Shown here piece by piece: positions 1-8,218 of a stretch of 35,708 bases of DNA (the stretch's first letter is position 1; every line of letters begins with the position of its first letter). The DNA comes from Nonomuraea indica (GTDB lineage: Bacteria; Actinomycetota; Actinomycetes; Streptosporangiales; Streptosporangiaceae). The notes under the pieces were generated by a model. The model saw nothing but the letters and a program-made list of their open reading frames with translations. It had not been told where the DNA came from and searched no databases. Position numbers and translations under genes: made by a program. The stretch covers positions 1 through 35,708 of the forward strand of contig NZ_KZ559488.1 in NCBI RefSeq assembly GCF_002850745.1. Direction: 5' to 3'.

Positions 1-270
1 GATATGCGAAAACTCGCGAGGCTCAGCCGTCGCCGACGACACCAACGCCTCCATCGCCAGCTTCACCCGCGGCGCCGTCCGCCCACCCGTCACCGCGTAC
101 GGACGCACCGGCGACGCGGGGTCGTAGGCCGGCACCGGACGTGGCCCGGGGTAGGAGCCCGAACCCGGGCCGGAGTAGGACCCGGAACCCGGCCCCGGGG
201 CGGGCCCGGGGACCGGCCCGTGCGCCGGCCCGGGGACTCCGCCGTTCCATCGGGGGTCGTTCACCTGCAT
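1..270 (-). CDS. cvnC: CvnC-type DUF742 protein, 3' end outside window (cvn1)
   Basis: Partial DUF742 protein of conservon 1. It begins with an ATG at 270 that overlaps the cvnB stop (ATGA), so it is translationally coupled to cvnB, and it runs off the left edge after 90 codons. The visible part has a Gly/Pro/Ser-rich N-terminal tail with a repeated GSYSGPGSGSYPGP element (about residues 30-42). The family core then starts with VRPYAVTGGRTAPR (about 59-72) and LAMEALVSSA, which match the other three CvnC proteins in this window. The winged-helix-like C-terminal half lies outside. DUF742 proteins partner with CvnA, CvnB and the CvnD GTPase; their biochemical role is not settled. The assignment is secure because of the motif match and the gene order, but length and C-terminus are unknown. 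Confidence 0.9.
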   Translation of the reverse strand, partial: MQVNDPRWNGGVPGPAHGPVPGPAPGPGSGSYSGPGSGSYPGPRPVPAYDPASPVRPYAVTGGRTAPRVKLAMEALVSSATAEPREFSHI

Positions 271-692
271 CACCTGGACTGACTGGCGCGCAACTCGGCA
301 CGCACAGCCGGAGTGAGCACCTGACCCGCACGGTCCACCATCAGCGTCATCTGATACGCCACCAGACCCATGTCACAATCAGGCGCGGCCAACACCGCCA
401 GACACGAACCATCACTGATCGACATGATCAGCATCAACCCGCGCTGCATCTCCACGATCGTCTGACTCACCGCACCACCCTCGAACACCCGAGCGGCACC
501 CTGCGTCAAACTCACCAACCCCGACGCGATCGCAGCCAACTGATCAGCCCGATCCGGCGGAAACCCCGCCGACGCCGCCAACGGCAACCCGTCGGACGAG
601 ACCACGACCGCATGCGCCACACCCGGAACCGTGCTCACGAAATCCGTGATCAACCAGTCGACCCCGCGCGCCGCATGACTGAGATCCCTCAC
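270..692 (-). CDS. cvnB: CvnB, Roadblock/LC7-domain protein (cvn1)
   Basis: A 140-residue single-domain Roadblock/LC7 protein, the same length as the CvnB of cvn2 and cvn4. Recognisable family elements are LITDFV near residue 15, GVAHAVVVSSDGLPL (about 24-38), DRADQLAAIASGL, VEMQRGLMLIMSI and LAAPDCDMGLVAYQM. Roadblock proteins act as dimeric platforms or regulators for small Ras-like GTPases; here the partner would be a CvnD, whose gene lies beyond the window if present. The GTG start overlaps the cvnA stop (GTGA) and is preceded by GGAGGG. Codon choice is unlike most neighbours: many TTG Leu, GGT Gly and GTG Val codons instead of CTC/CTG, GGC and GTC. This style continues into cvnC and recurs in a patch of cvnA (about 2160-2460). 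Confidence 0.95.
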   Translation of the reverse strand: MRDLSHAARGVDWLITDFVSTVPGVAHAVVVSSDGLPLAASAGFPPDRADQLAAIASGLVSLTQGAARVFEGGAVSQTIVEMQRGLMLIMSISDGSCLAVLAAPDCDMGLVAYQMTLMVDRAGQVLTPAVRAELRASQSR

Positions 693-3600
693 GCACCCTC
701 CTCCCTGCTGTCACCTGGCGACCCGTCGCCCGGGCCGTCCGGATACGACTTGCCGTCGTTGATGTCCTCCCGGGCGGCCCGGAAGCCCTGCTGGAAGCTC
801 GACAGCCGGTTGCGCACCCGGTCCGGCGACACCGCCGGCATGGGCGTCACGCCCTTGGGCGCGGCGGCCGTCCCGGCCGAGCCGGGCACCAGGTTGGCCT
901 TCGGCACCCGCTTCGGCAGACCCGACGCCGTCGCCCCGTCGCGCACCGGCTCCACCACGGCCTGGGCCGCGTTCCAGCCCTCGTCGGCCTTGGCGGAGTC
1001 CCAGCTCGCCCCGCCGGCGAACCACGCCGACTCGACCGCGGCGAAGATCGGCAGGTAGTCGTCGCCGCCGGACGGCGGGGTGCCCACCCGAGGGAGGGGG
1101 CCGGTGTCGGCCGGGTCCGTCTCGGCGAAGTCGTCACGGAGCGGCCGGAGCGGCCGGCCGCCGGAGCGGTCACCGGAGCGGTCACCGAACCGGTCGCCCG
1201 GCCGGTCACCCAGCGGATCGCCGAACCGGTCGCCCGGCCGGCCGCCCAGCGGGTCTCCGAACCGGCCCGAGGAGCCGTCCGCGGCCCGGTCCGCCGCCCG
1301 GTCGCGGGGGTTCCACGGCTGCTGCTGGTCGAGGCCGGGCCGCCGGGGCGGCCCGTCGCCCTCGCCGCCCCAGCCCGCCGGTCCGCGCGGGACCAGCCGG
1401 TCGGCGGGCCCGCCGGGGGGCTCGTCGGACGGCCAGCCGCCGGTGTCGGACGGCCACTGCGGCATGGACGGCCAGGCGCCGTTCGCCTCGGGCGGGTTCG
1501 ACGGGTACGACGGGTGACCGGGACCGAACCGGCCCGGGCCGGTCTGGCCGGGGATCATCGAACCGGGGCCGAGCTGGCCGGGGCCCATCTGGTAGGTGGC
1601 CTCGGGCCAGTGCGGCGCGGGGGCGAGCTGCGGCCCGCGGTAGGCGTCCTCCAGGGCCGGTCCGCCGCTCCCCGAGCCGGCGTAGGCGGGCGAGGGGGTG
1701 CCGAGCAGCGACTCGGGGAGCAGCACCATGGCGGTCAGCCCGCCGGAGGCGTGCGGCCGGAGCTGGACGCGGATGCCGTGCCGGTGCGCCAGCCGGGCGA
1801 CCACGAACAGGCCCATCCGGCGCGACACGGCCACGTCCACGATGGGCGCGTCCGAGAGCCGCTCGTTGGCCTGGACCAGCTCGTCGTTGGTCATGCCGAT
1901 GCCGGAGTCCGTGATGGACAGCATGACGCCGCCGCCGTCGATGCGGCTGCCGGAGACGGTGACGCGGGTCTCGCGCGGCGAGAACGACAGGGCGTTCTCC
2001 ACCAGCTCGGCCAGCAGGTGGATGACGTCGTTGACGGCCTGACCGGCCACCGAGACACCATCGGGCACCTGCAGGACCACCCGCTCGTAGCTCTCGACCT
2101 CCGACAGCGAGGCGCGCGTCACGTCGACGAGCTTGACCGGCTGGCTCCACCGGCGCGGCGGATCCTGACCCGCCAGCACCAGCAGGTTCTCACTGTTACG
2201 CCGCATACGCGTCGCCAGATGATCCAGCTTGAACAGGTTCGCCAACCGGCTCTCGTCCTGCTCACCCTGCTCCAGACCATCGATCAACGTGATCTGCCGC
2301 TCCACCAACGTCTGACTGCGCCGCGACAGGTTCACGAACATCGCGTTCACGTTCGACCGCAACCGCGACTCCTCACCCGCCAACCGCACCGCCTCACGAT
2401 GCACCTCGTCGAACGCCCGCGCCACCTCACCGATCTCGTCGTCCGACACGACGCCGATCGGCTCCACCTCGACGTTCGCCGCGGCGGCGTCCGATTCGCG
2501 GAGTCGCTGGACGGTCTCGGGCAGGCGGCGCCCGGCGATCAGCAGCGCCTCGCGGCGCAGCCGCCGCAGCGGGCCGCTCAGCGAGCGCGCCATCAGCGCG
2601 GTGACCACCAGCACCAGGACGAGCAGCGCCACGATGGCGACGGCGAAGAGCACCGCGCCCTGCTGCTCACCGCGCTGGACGTCCTGGCTGCGCAGCAGGA
2701 TCGAGTCGGCGACCCGCTGCTCGACCTGGCGCATGCCGTCGATCGTCTCGGTGACGGCGCCGAACCACACCTGGCCGTCCTGGGTGAGGCCGAGCACCTC
2801 GTCGCGGAGCGGCAGGCCGGCGTCCTGCAGGGCCAGCGCGCGGGCCTGGATCAGCTCCGCCCGGTCGACCGCCTGCCCGCTGACCGTGTCGTCGTAGGCC
2901 TGGCGCAGCGCCAGCGGCACCGCGGCCCGGAACGTGGCCAGCTCGCTGTTGCGCTGGGAGCGGGCGGCGATGAAGGCGTCCAGCTCGCGCTCGCCGAAGC
3001 GGCCGAGGGCGAGCGCCGACACCAGCAGGGCGCGCTGCCTGGACACGTACTGCTTGGCCCGGGAGAGGGCGGCGAAGCCGGCGACGCTGTCGGTGAGCTC
3101 CTTGTCGACGGCGCCCTGGTCGATGTTGTCGTTGAGTTCGAGGAAGTCGGAGATCGACTGGTCGTACAGTTCGATCACCGAGGCGACGTTGAGCCGGGAC
3201 TCCATCGCCGTCCTGCGGGAGTTGGGCAGCTCGTCGAAGCGGTTCTGGACGCGGACGGCCTCGGTGCGCAGCGGGCTGTCGGAGGCGGCCAGCGCGGCGA
3301 CGCCGGGCCGGGCCTCGGCGACGAGCCGGTCCACGGTGGAGTACTGGGCCGCCACCTCGTTGCGGTCGCCGTTGCGGCCCTGGGCGACGAACATGGCGGT
3401 CAGGTCGCGTTCTAGCTCGGTCTGGTGGGCCAGCTCGGTCAGCCTGCCGGCGAGGGCGGCGGTCTCCTTGACCCGCTCGTACTCGGTGGCGCTGCTGAGC
3501 GAGGAGGTCACCCGCAGCCCGCCGAGGGCCAGCGCGGCGACGGTCGGGATGACGATCAGTACCAGGAGTTTCGTCCGTACGCGCCAGTTGCGCACGAACC

Positions 3601-3727
3601 CGCCGGTGCCTTTCGGCCGGCCGGCCCGTGAGGGCGGGGGCCCGGCCGGAGCATGAGGTGACGGGAAGAGGGACTCCTCCGGAGACGACCCGGAGTCCCC
3701 GCCTGCAGGGGGCACTGTTCTTCTCAC
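689..3727 (-). CDS. cvnA: CvnA, nitrate/nitrite-sensor-like histidine kinase (cvn1)
   Basis: Orphan membrane sensor-kinase-like protein, 1012 residues from the chosen GTG. The first membrane segment is at about 53-71 (LLVLIVIPTVAALALGG). A helical extracytoplasmic sensing region of the nitrate/nitrite-sensing type follows, then a second membrane segment at about 358-382 and a HAMP-like stretch. The phospho-acceptor-like box LFKLDHLATRMRRNSENLL has its His near 503. The HATPase domain spans about 568-680, with ELVENALSFSP (N-box) and DSGIGM (G-box). A long disordered tail follows, with Arg-Gly-Asp-rich repeats and conserved end motifs (LPIF, GLPKRVPKANLVPG, RLSSFQQG). The frame extends 42 codons further upstream, but the GTG at 3727 has a GGAGG nearby and matches the start context of the other two complete cvnA genes. 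No response regulator is encoded nearby. The exact start is moderately certain. Confidence 0.92.
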   Translation of the reverse strand: MRRTVPPAGGDSGSSPEESLFPSPHAPAGPPPSRAGRPKGTGGFVRNWRVRTKLLVLIVIPTVAALALGGLRVTSSLSSATEYERVKETAALAGRLTELAHQTELERDLTAMFVAQGRNGDRNEVAAQYSTVDRLVAEARPGVAALAASDSPLRTEAVRVQNRFDELPNSRRTAMESRLNVASVIELYDQSISDFLELNDNIDQGAVDKELTDSVAGFAALSRAKQYVSRQRALLVSALALGRFGERELDAFIAARSQRNSELATFRAAVPLALRQAYDDTVSGQAVDRAELIQARALALQDAGLPLRDEVLGLTQDGQVWFGAVTETIDGMRQVEQRVADSILLRSQDVQRGEQQGAVLFAVAIVALLVLVLVVTALMARSLSGPLRRLRREALLIAGRRLPETVQRLRESDAAAANVEVEPIGVVSDDEIGEVARAFDEVHREAVRLAGEESRLRSNVNAMFVNLSRRSQTLVERQITLIDGLEQGEQDESRLANLFKLDHLATRMRRNSENLLVLAGQDPPRRWSQPVKLVDVTRASLSEVESYERVVLQVPDGVSVAGQAVNDVIHLLAELVENALSFSPRETRVTVSGSRIDGGGVMLSITDSGIGMTNDELVQANERLSDAPIVDVAVSRRMGLFVVARLAHRHGIRVQLRPHASGGLTAMVLLPESLLGTPSPAYAGSGSGGPALEDAYRGPQLAPAPHWPEATYQMGPGQLGPGSMIPGQTGPGRFGPGHPSYPSNPPEANGAWPSMPQWPSDTGGWPSDEPPGGPADRLVPRGPAGWGGEGDGPPRRPGLDQQQPWNPRDRAADRAADGSSGRFGDPLGGRPGDRFGDPLGDRPGDRFGDRSGDRSGGRPLRPLRDDFAETDPADTGPLPRVGTPPSGGDDYLPIFAAVESAWFAGGASWDSAKADEGWNAAQAVVEPVRDGATASGLPKRVPKANLVPGSAGTAAAPKGVTPMPAVSPDRVRNRLSSFQQGFRAAREDINDGKSYPDGPGDGSPGDSREEGA
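1131..1268 (-). repeat. Tandem RxGD/RFGDPLG-coding repeat in cvnA1 tail
   Basis: In-frame degenerate tandem repeat in the cytoplasmic tail of CvnA1. It encodes repeated GRFGDPLG, GRPGD, DRFGD and DRSGD units. On the plus strand it appears as reiterated ccgaaccggtcgcccggcc units. It lies inside a low-complexity linker between the HATPase domain and the conserved C-terminal motifs, and it is absent from the tails of CvnA2 and CvnA3, which carry other repeats. Confidence 0.8.
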
Positions 3728-4087
3728 TGGCCTCCGCAACCTCTCCTCGGGATGGTCTGGTGCAAGAGGATCAAGTTCTGGTGGTGCCGCCCCCGGCACC
3801 GGTGGTCCGAAACCCTTATTTATGCTCAACAAATAATCGGTTGACCGCAGCAAATGCCCCAGTCAATGATCTTGCCTTTATGTCTCCACGTCCCGACAGT
3901 AGCCACAGGTCCCCGATGAACGCCAGACATATCTTCACTCAATATCCGGACATACCTCCATAGAATCAGTGCGACCGATAGTTGGCCATATATATTGATA
4001 AATTCCAGATTCGGGGGATCATGCGCAAGGGTTGACGGCACAAGGGCGCGACGGTCGTCGCTCACCCTCGTTCAAAGGAGACGCGAG
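3728..4087. promoter_or_regulatory. Divergent control region between cvnA1 and the hydantoinase/ABC operon
   Basis: This 360-bp gap must hold promoters for cvnA1 (minus) and the NitT-type binding-protein operon (plus). It is clearly richer in A+T than the flanking genes, notably at about 3815-3850 and 3930-4010 (for example ccatatatattgataaattcc). I could not fix -35/-10 pairs with confidence. No TPP-riboswitch CTGAGA core, tRNA or other structured RNA was seen. The strong AAAGGAG at about 4075-4080 is the ribosome-binding site of the binding-protein gene. Confidence 0.6.
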
Positions 4088-5083
4088 ATGAGGCTCGGCG
4101 CACCAGGGCGCATCGCCCTGTTCGGACTGGTGGTCACCCTTGCCCTGGCAGGGTGCTCCAGCTCCGGCGAACCGTCAGGCGGCGCCACCAACGCCGCCGG
4201 GCTGGAGAAGACCGACCTGCTCATCGGCCAGTACCCAGGAGCCGACTCCGCGCCCCTGTTCATCGCGATCGAGCGCGGCTTCTTCAAGGAGCAGGGCCTC
4301 AACGTGAAGACGGAGGCCATCCAGGCACCCCAGGCCGTGCTGCCCAAGCTGTCCAACGGCAGCATGGACGTGGTCCTCGGCAGCTACGCGACCATCCTGA
4401 CGATCCAGAGCGAAGGTGCGGAGAAGTTCAAGTACATCGCCGACTCCTACCAGGGCGCGACCGGCGCCTTCGGTGTCATGGTGGGCCGCGACTCCCCCGT
4501 CAAGAAGGTCGCCGACCTCAAGGGCAAGAAGGTCGGCGTGAACGCGCTCAAGGGCCTCGGCGTGCTCACCATGAACCCGCACTTCAAGATCGCCGGCCTG
4601 GACCCCACCCCGGGCAAGGACATCCAGTACGTGGAGGTGCCCACCACCAACTGGCTCCAGTCGCTGGAGAAGGGCGACGTGGACGCGGTCTGGATGACCG
4701 ACCCGTACGTCAGTGAGGCCAAGAACAAGCTCGGCGCCACCATGCTCGTCGACACCATGTCCGGCCCGACCGAGGCCCTGCCCATCACCGGGTGGGCGGC
4801 GACCGAGAAGTGGGTGGCCGAGAACCCCAAGACGATGGCCGCCTTCCAGCGCGCCATGGCCAAGGCGCAGAACATCGCCGCGACCGACCGCAGCGCCGTG
4901 ACGAAGATCCTGCCGACCTTCACCAAGATCCCCGCCGAGACGGCCGCCACCATCAACCTCGGCAACTACCCGACCACGCTCAGCGCCCAGCGCATCCAGC
5001 GCGTCGCGGACCTGATGCTGGAGTACGGCTTCCTCAAGGAGCAGATCAACGTCGACTCCATGATCGTGCCCTTCAAGGGATGA
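4088..5083 (+). CDS. NitT/TauT (NMT1/THI5-like) ABC transporter substrate-binding lipoprotein
   Basis: Extracytoplasmic solute receptor of a NitT/TauT-class importer, 331 residues. The N-terminus is a lipoprotein signal peptide with lipobox LALAGC, so Cys23 is the likely lipidated residue. A Ser/Gly-rich linker precedes the NMT1/SsuA-like fold: DLLIGQYPGADSAPLFIAIERGFFKEQGLNV, then NGSMDVVLGSYATILTI and DLKGKKVGVN, typical of aromatic, sulfonate and pyrimidine-type receptors. The ATG at 4088 was chosen over an upstream in-frame ATG at 3995 because AAAGGAG sits 7 bases before it and the signal peptide begins there. The stop overlaps the ATG of the first permease. Given the amidohydrolase in the same operon, the ligand may be a hydantoin, dihydropyrimidine or other cyclic ureide. 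That is an inference; the family alone does not fix the ligand. Confidence 0.9.
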   Translation: MRLGAPGRIALFGLVVTLALAGCSSSGEPSGGATNAAGLEKTDLLIGQYPGADSAPLFIAIERGFFKEQGLNVKTEAIQAPQAVLPKLSNGSMDVVLGSYATILTIQSEGAEKFKYIADSYQGATGAFGVMVGRDSPVKKVADLKGKKVGVNALKGLGVLTMNPHFKIAGLDPTPGKDIQYVEVPTTNWLQSLEKGDVDAVWMTDPYVSEAKNKLGATMLVDTMSGPTEALPITGWAATEKWVAENPKTMAAFQRAMAKAQNIAATDRSAVTKILPTFTKIPAETAATINLGNYPTTLSAQRIQRVADLMLEYGFLKEQINVDSMIVPFKG

Positions 5084-5889
5084 CCGCTGCGACCACGCCG
5101 GCGCGGGTGCGACGGCCCGTCGTCACCCGCGCCCGGCACGGAAAGCTCGTCCGCCACGCCGTCGGCGTGGCGGTCTTCCTGCTCGCCTGGGAAGTGGCCG
5201 CGAGGAGCGGGCTGCTCCCCTGGCTGCCCGCCGCCTCCGCCTCGCTCGCCCGGGTGGCCGGGCTGGCCGCCGACCCGGTCTTCCTCGGCGACCTGCTCTC
5301 CACCCTGACCGCCGCCGTCATCGGGCTGCCGCTCGCCGTGCTGGTCGCCGTGCCGATCGGCCTGCTGCTCGGCACGGTGCCCGTGGTCGAGGAGACCACC
5401 CGCGCGATCGTGGAGTTCCTGCGGCCCATCCCCTCGGTCGCGCTGATCCCGCTGGCGCTGTTCTTCTTCCAGCCGGAGATCAACGCCAAGGTCGCGCTGA
5501 TCGTCTACGCCGCGTCCTGGCCCATCCTCATCAACACCCTGTACGGCGTGCGCGACGTCGACCCGGTGGCCACCGAGACGCTGCGCTCGTTCGGCTTCGG
5601 CCAGGCGGCGGTGATCTGGCGGGTGGCGCTGCCCAGCGCGGCACCGTTCATCTACACGGGGGTCCGGCTGGCCGCCTCGATCACCCTGATCCTCGCCATC
5701 AGCGTCGAGTACTTCGTCGGCGGCTCCGGCGGCATCGGCGCCTTCCTCATCCAGGCCAGCACCGGCATCGGCGCCGACGCGATGCTCGACGTCGTCGCGA
5801 CGCTCCTGTGGGCCGGGATCGTCGGCCTGGCCGTCAACACCGTGCTGCTGCGCGCCGAGCGGCGCCTGTTCCGCTGGCGGCACCTGTGA
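5080..5889 (+). CDS. ABC transporter permease, SsuC/TauC type (first of two)
   Basis: Inner-membrane permease of 269 residues, typical for the BPD_transp_1/SsuC family. After a basic N-terminal tail there are about six hydrophobic segments, starting with AVGVAVFLLAWEVAARSGLL. The cytoplasmic coupling loop (EAA-like) reads TETLRSFGFGQAAVIWRVALPSAAPFI and would contact the ATPase. The ATG at 5080 overlaps the receptor stop codon (ATGA), and the gene's own stop overlaps the GTG of the second permease, so the three genes are tightly coupled. Most NitT/TauT importers have one permease that homodimerises. Two different permeases in one operon suggest a heterodimeric channel. Confidence 0.92.
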   Translation: MTAATTPARVRRPVVTRARHGKLVRHAVGVAVFLLAWEVAARSGLLPWLPAASASLARVAGLAADPVFLGDLLSTLTAAVIGLPLAVLVAVPIGLLLGTVPVVEETTRAIVEFLRPIPSVALIPLALFFFQPEINAKVALIVYAASWPILINTLYGVRDVDPVATETLRSFGFGQAAVIWRVALPSAAPFIYTGVRLAASITLILAISVEYFVGGSGGIGAFLIQASTGIGADAMLDVVATLLWAGIVGLAVNTVLLRAERRLFRWRHL

Positions 5890-6662
5890 TCGGGACGCTC
5901 GTCAGGCGGCTGTGGCTGATCCCCGTCGTCCTCGTGGGCTGGGAACTGCTGGCCAGGTCCGTGGCCAACCCGTTCCTCCCCCCGCCGACGCTGATCGCCT
6001 CCTGGATGGGCGAGAGGTGGTTCTCCGGCCCGCTGCTGCTGACCGACGAGGCGGTGGACAACTTCGTGCCCAGCATCGTCCGGGTGATCGGGTCGTGGGC
6101 CGCCGCCGTGCTCGTCGGGGTGACGCTGGGCGTGGCGATCGGCCGGATCGGCCGGCTGGCCGACTACGTCGACCCGCTCGTGGAGTTCGGCCGCGCGGTG
6201 CCGCCGCCCGCGATGCTGCCGGTCTTCCTCGTGCTGTTCGCCATGGGCACCCAGGTCCAGGTGGCGACCATCGTCTTCGGCATCATCTGGCCGATCCTGC
6301 TGAATTCCATCGACGGCGCGCGTAACGTCGATCGTATGCAGATGGAGACCGCGACGGTCTTCGGCGTCCCCGCCCATCTGCGGCTCTTCCGGATCATCCT
6401 GCCCGCCGCTTCCCCCAAGATCTTCGCGGGCCTGCGGCTGAGCGTCTCGCTCGCGCTCATCCTGATGGTCATCTCCGAGTTGAAGGGCAGCACGGACGGG
6501 ATCGGCTACCTGCTGAGCGTGGCCAGCAACAACGCCGACATGCCGGGCATCTGGGCCGGCGTGGTGGTGCTCGGGGTGCTCGGCTTCGTGCTCAACTCCC
6601 TGTTCCTCATGATCGAGCGCCGGATGCTCGGCTGGCATCGCGGCGCCCGCCGTACCGCGTAG
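5886..6662 (+). CDS. ABC transporter permease, SsuC/TauC type (second of two)
   Basis: Second inner-membrane permease, 258 residues from the GTG at 5886, which overlaps the preceding stop (GTGA). It begins MIGTLVRRLWLIPVVLVGWELLARS and has about six hydrophobic segments. The coupling loop is ETATVFGVPAHLRLFRIILPAASPKIF. The C-terminal helix GIWAGVVVLGVLGFVLNSLFLMIERR is typical of the family. It clearly differs in sequence from the first permease, so the pair probably forms an asymmetric membrane domain served by the ATPase at the end of the operon. Longer in-frame readings upstream fall inside the first permease gene and are rejected. Confidence 0.92.
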   Translation: MIGTLVRRLWLIPVVLVGWELLARSVANPFLPPPTLIASWMGERWFSGPLLLTDEAVDNFVPSIVRVIGSWAAAVLVGVTLGVAIGRIGRLADYVDPLVEFGRAVPPPAMLPVFLVLFAMGTQVQVATIVFGIIWPILLNSIDGARNVDRMQMETATVFGVPAHLRLFRIILPAASPKIFAGLRLSVSLALILMVISELKGSTDGIGYLLSVASNNADMPGIWAGVVVLGVLGFVLNSLFLMIERRMLGWHRGARRTA

Positions 6663-6671
6663 GAGGCGGAC

Positions 6672-8129
6672 GTGACGGACCTGCTCATCAAGAACGTGCG
6701 TGTCGTGACGCACGACCGCGACCATCCCGTCGCGGCGGACATCTCCGTGACCGGCGGGCGCGTCGACCGGGTCGCGCCCGGCCTGCCCGCCGACGGCGTG
6801 CCGGAGGTGATCGACGGCAACGGCCGGCTGGCCTTCCCCGGCGTGGTGGACGCCCACCAGCACTGGGGCATCTACAACCCGCTGGAGGACGACGCCGCCT
6901 CGGAGAGCAAGGCGGCCGCGCAGGGCGGGGTCACCACGGCGCTCACCTACATGCGGACCGGGCAGTACTACCTCAACCGGGGCGGACCGTACGCGGAGTT
7001 CTTCCCCGAGGTGCTGCGGATGGCCGAGGACCGCGCCTACGTCGACTACGGCTTCCATCTCGCGCCCATGTCGAGCGAGCACATCGGCGAGCTGCCCGAC
7101 CTGGTGGAGCGGTTCGGGGTGCCGTCGTTCAAGATCTTCATGTTCTACGGCGGGCACGGGCTGCACGGCCGTTCGGCCGACCAGGGCAGGTTCCTCATGC
7201 TGCCCGAGGGCGAGCGCTACGACTACGCCCACTTCGAGTTCGTGATGCGCGGCGTGCAGGCGGCGCGCGAGCGCTTCCCCGAGCTGGCCGGCGAGATCTC
7301 CCTGTCGCTGCACTGCGAGACCGCCGAGATCATGACCGCCTACACCCGGCTGGTGGAGGAGGCGGGCGAGCTGACCGGCCTGGCCGCCTACAGCGCCTCC
7401 CGGCCGCCGCACTCCGAGGGCCTGGCCGTCTTCATCGCCTCCTACCTGGCCCACGAGACCGGTCTCGGCAACGTCAACCTGCTCCACCTGTCGTCGCGCA
7501 AGGCGCTGGACGCCGCCGTGCGGATGGCCGCGACCTTCCCGCACATCGACTTCCGGCGCGAGGTGACGATCGGCCACCTGCTGGCCGACATCGAGACGGC
7601 GAACGGGCTGGGCGCCAAGGTGAACCCGCCGATCAGGCCGCGCGAGGACGTCGAGGCGCTGTGGGAGCACGTGCTCGGCGGCACCGTGGACTGGGTGGTC
7701 AGCGACCATGCCTGCTGCCGTGAGGAGCTGAAGTTCGGCGCCCCCGCCGACGACGTGTTCGTCGCCAAGGCGGGCTTCGGCGGCGCCGAGTACCTCCTGC
7801 CGGGCCTGATCACCGAGGGGCGCCGGCGCGGCCTGTCGTACGGGCGCATCGCCGCGCTCACCTCCTGGAACCCGGCCCGCAGGTACGGCCTGCGCGCCAA
7901 GGGCAGGATCGCCCCGGGCTTCGACGCCGACATCTGCCTGGTGGATCCGGACAACACGTGGACCGTCTCGGCCGCGGAGTCGGAGTCGGCGCAGGAGTAC
8001 ACGCCGTTCGAGGGGTTCGAGCTGACCGCGAAGGTCACCGACACGTTCGTGCGAGGTCACCACGTGCTCGACACCGGCAAGATCGTCGGCGCTCCGGTCG
8101 GTCGCTACGTCCCCAGGCCCACGGGGTGA
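6672..8129 (+). CDS. Dihydropyrimidinase/hydantoinase-type cyclic amidohydrolase
   Basis: Metal-dependent hydrolase of the cyclic amidohydrolase family (dihydropyrimidinase, hydantoinase, allantoinase), 485 residues. It opens cyclic amide or ureide rings in the cytoplasm. Visible metal ligands are His62 and His64 (DAHQHWG), the probable carboxylated Lys154 (SFKIFMFYGG), His214 (SLHCETAE), His272 (LLHLSS) and Asp345 (VSDHACC), so the binuclear site looks intact. A C-terminal composite strand region (GRIAPGFDADICLVDPD) closes the sandwich domain. The GTG start follows AGGAGG by five bases, 9 bp after the second permease. Its place inside an importer operon suggests it hydrolyses the imported solute. 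Motifs do not tell hydantoinase from dihydropyrimidinase or allantoinase. No carbamoylase or ureidopropionase gene for a next step is in the window. Confidence 0.9.
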   Translation: MTDLLIKNVRVVTHDRDHPVAADISVTGGRVDRVAPGLPADGVPEVIDGNGRLAFPGVVDAHQHWGIYNPLEDDAASESKAAAQGGVTTALTYMRTGQYYLNRGGPYAEFFPEVLRMAEDRAYVDYGFHLAPMSSEHIGELPDLVERFGVPSFKIFMFYGGHGLHGRSADQGRFLMLPEGERYDYAHFEFVMRGVQAARERFPELAGEISLSLHCETAEIMTAYTRLVEEAGELTGLAAYSASRPPHSEGLAVFIASYLAHETGLGNVNLLHLSSRKALDAAVRMAATFPHIDFRREVTIGHLLADIETANGLGAKVNPPIRPREDVEALWEHVLGGTVDWVVSDHACCREELKFGAPADDVFVAKAGFGGAEYLLPGLITEGRRRGLSYGRIAALTSWNPARRYGLRAKGRIAPGFDADICLVDPDNTWTVSAAESESAQEYTPFEGFELTAKVTDTFVRGHHVLDTGKIVGAPVGRYVPRPTG

Positions 8130-8218
8130 CCCACGATGCGCTTTCGTCATGTTCATAGATCACAGGCTTCGGTAAAGTCGACCTGTCATCTCCGGATCCG
8201 GCTGCCCTAGGACATCCC

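Noticed and set aside
1131..1268. CRISPR-like array
   Set aside because: Repeats are in frame, degenerate, without unique spacers, and encode a protein repeat; no cas genes.
1514..3415. Long plus-strand frame opposite cvnA1
   Set aside because: Composition (Arg/Gly/Ala/Asp-rich, no domain) is that of the antisense of a high-GC gene; the minus strand encodes a clear kinase.
3628..3963. Small plus-strand frame upstream of cvnA1
   Set aside because: Opposite the cvnA1 N-terminus and its promoter region; no ribosome-binding site or family likeness.
3728..4087. Thiamine-type riboswitch before the NMT1/THI5-like receptor gene
   Set aside because: No CTGAGA core or matching helices, and no thiamine gene in the operon.
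5652..8156. 834-codon minus-strand frame opposite the permeases and amidohydrolase
   Set aside because: Covers three well-supported plus-strand genes and has His/Gly/Arg-rich antisense composition.
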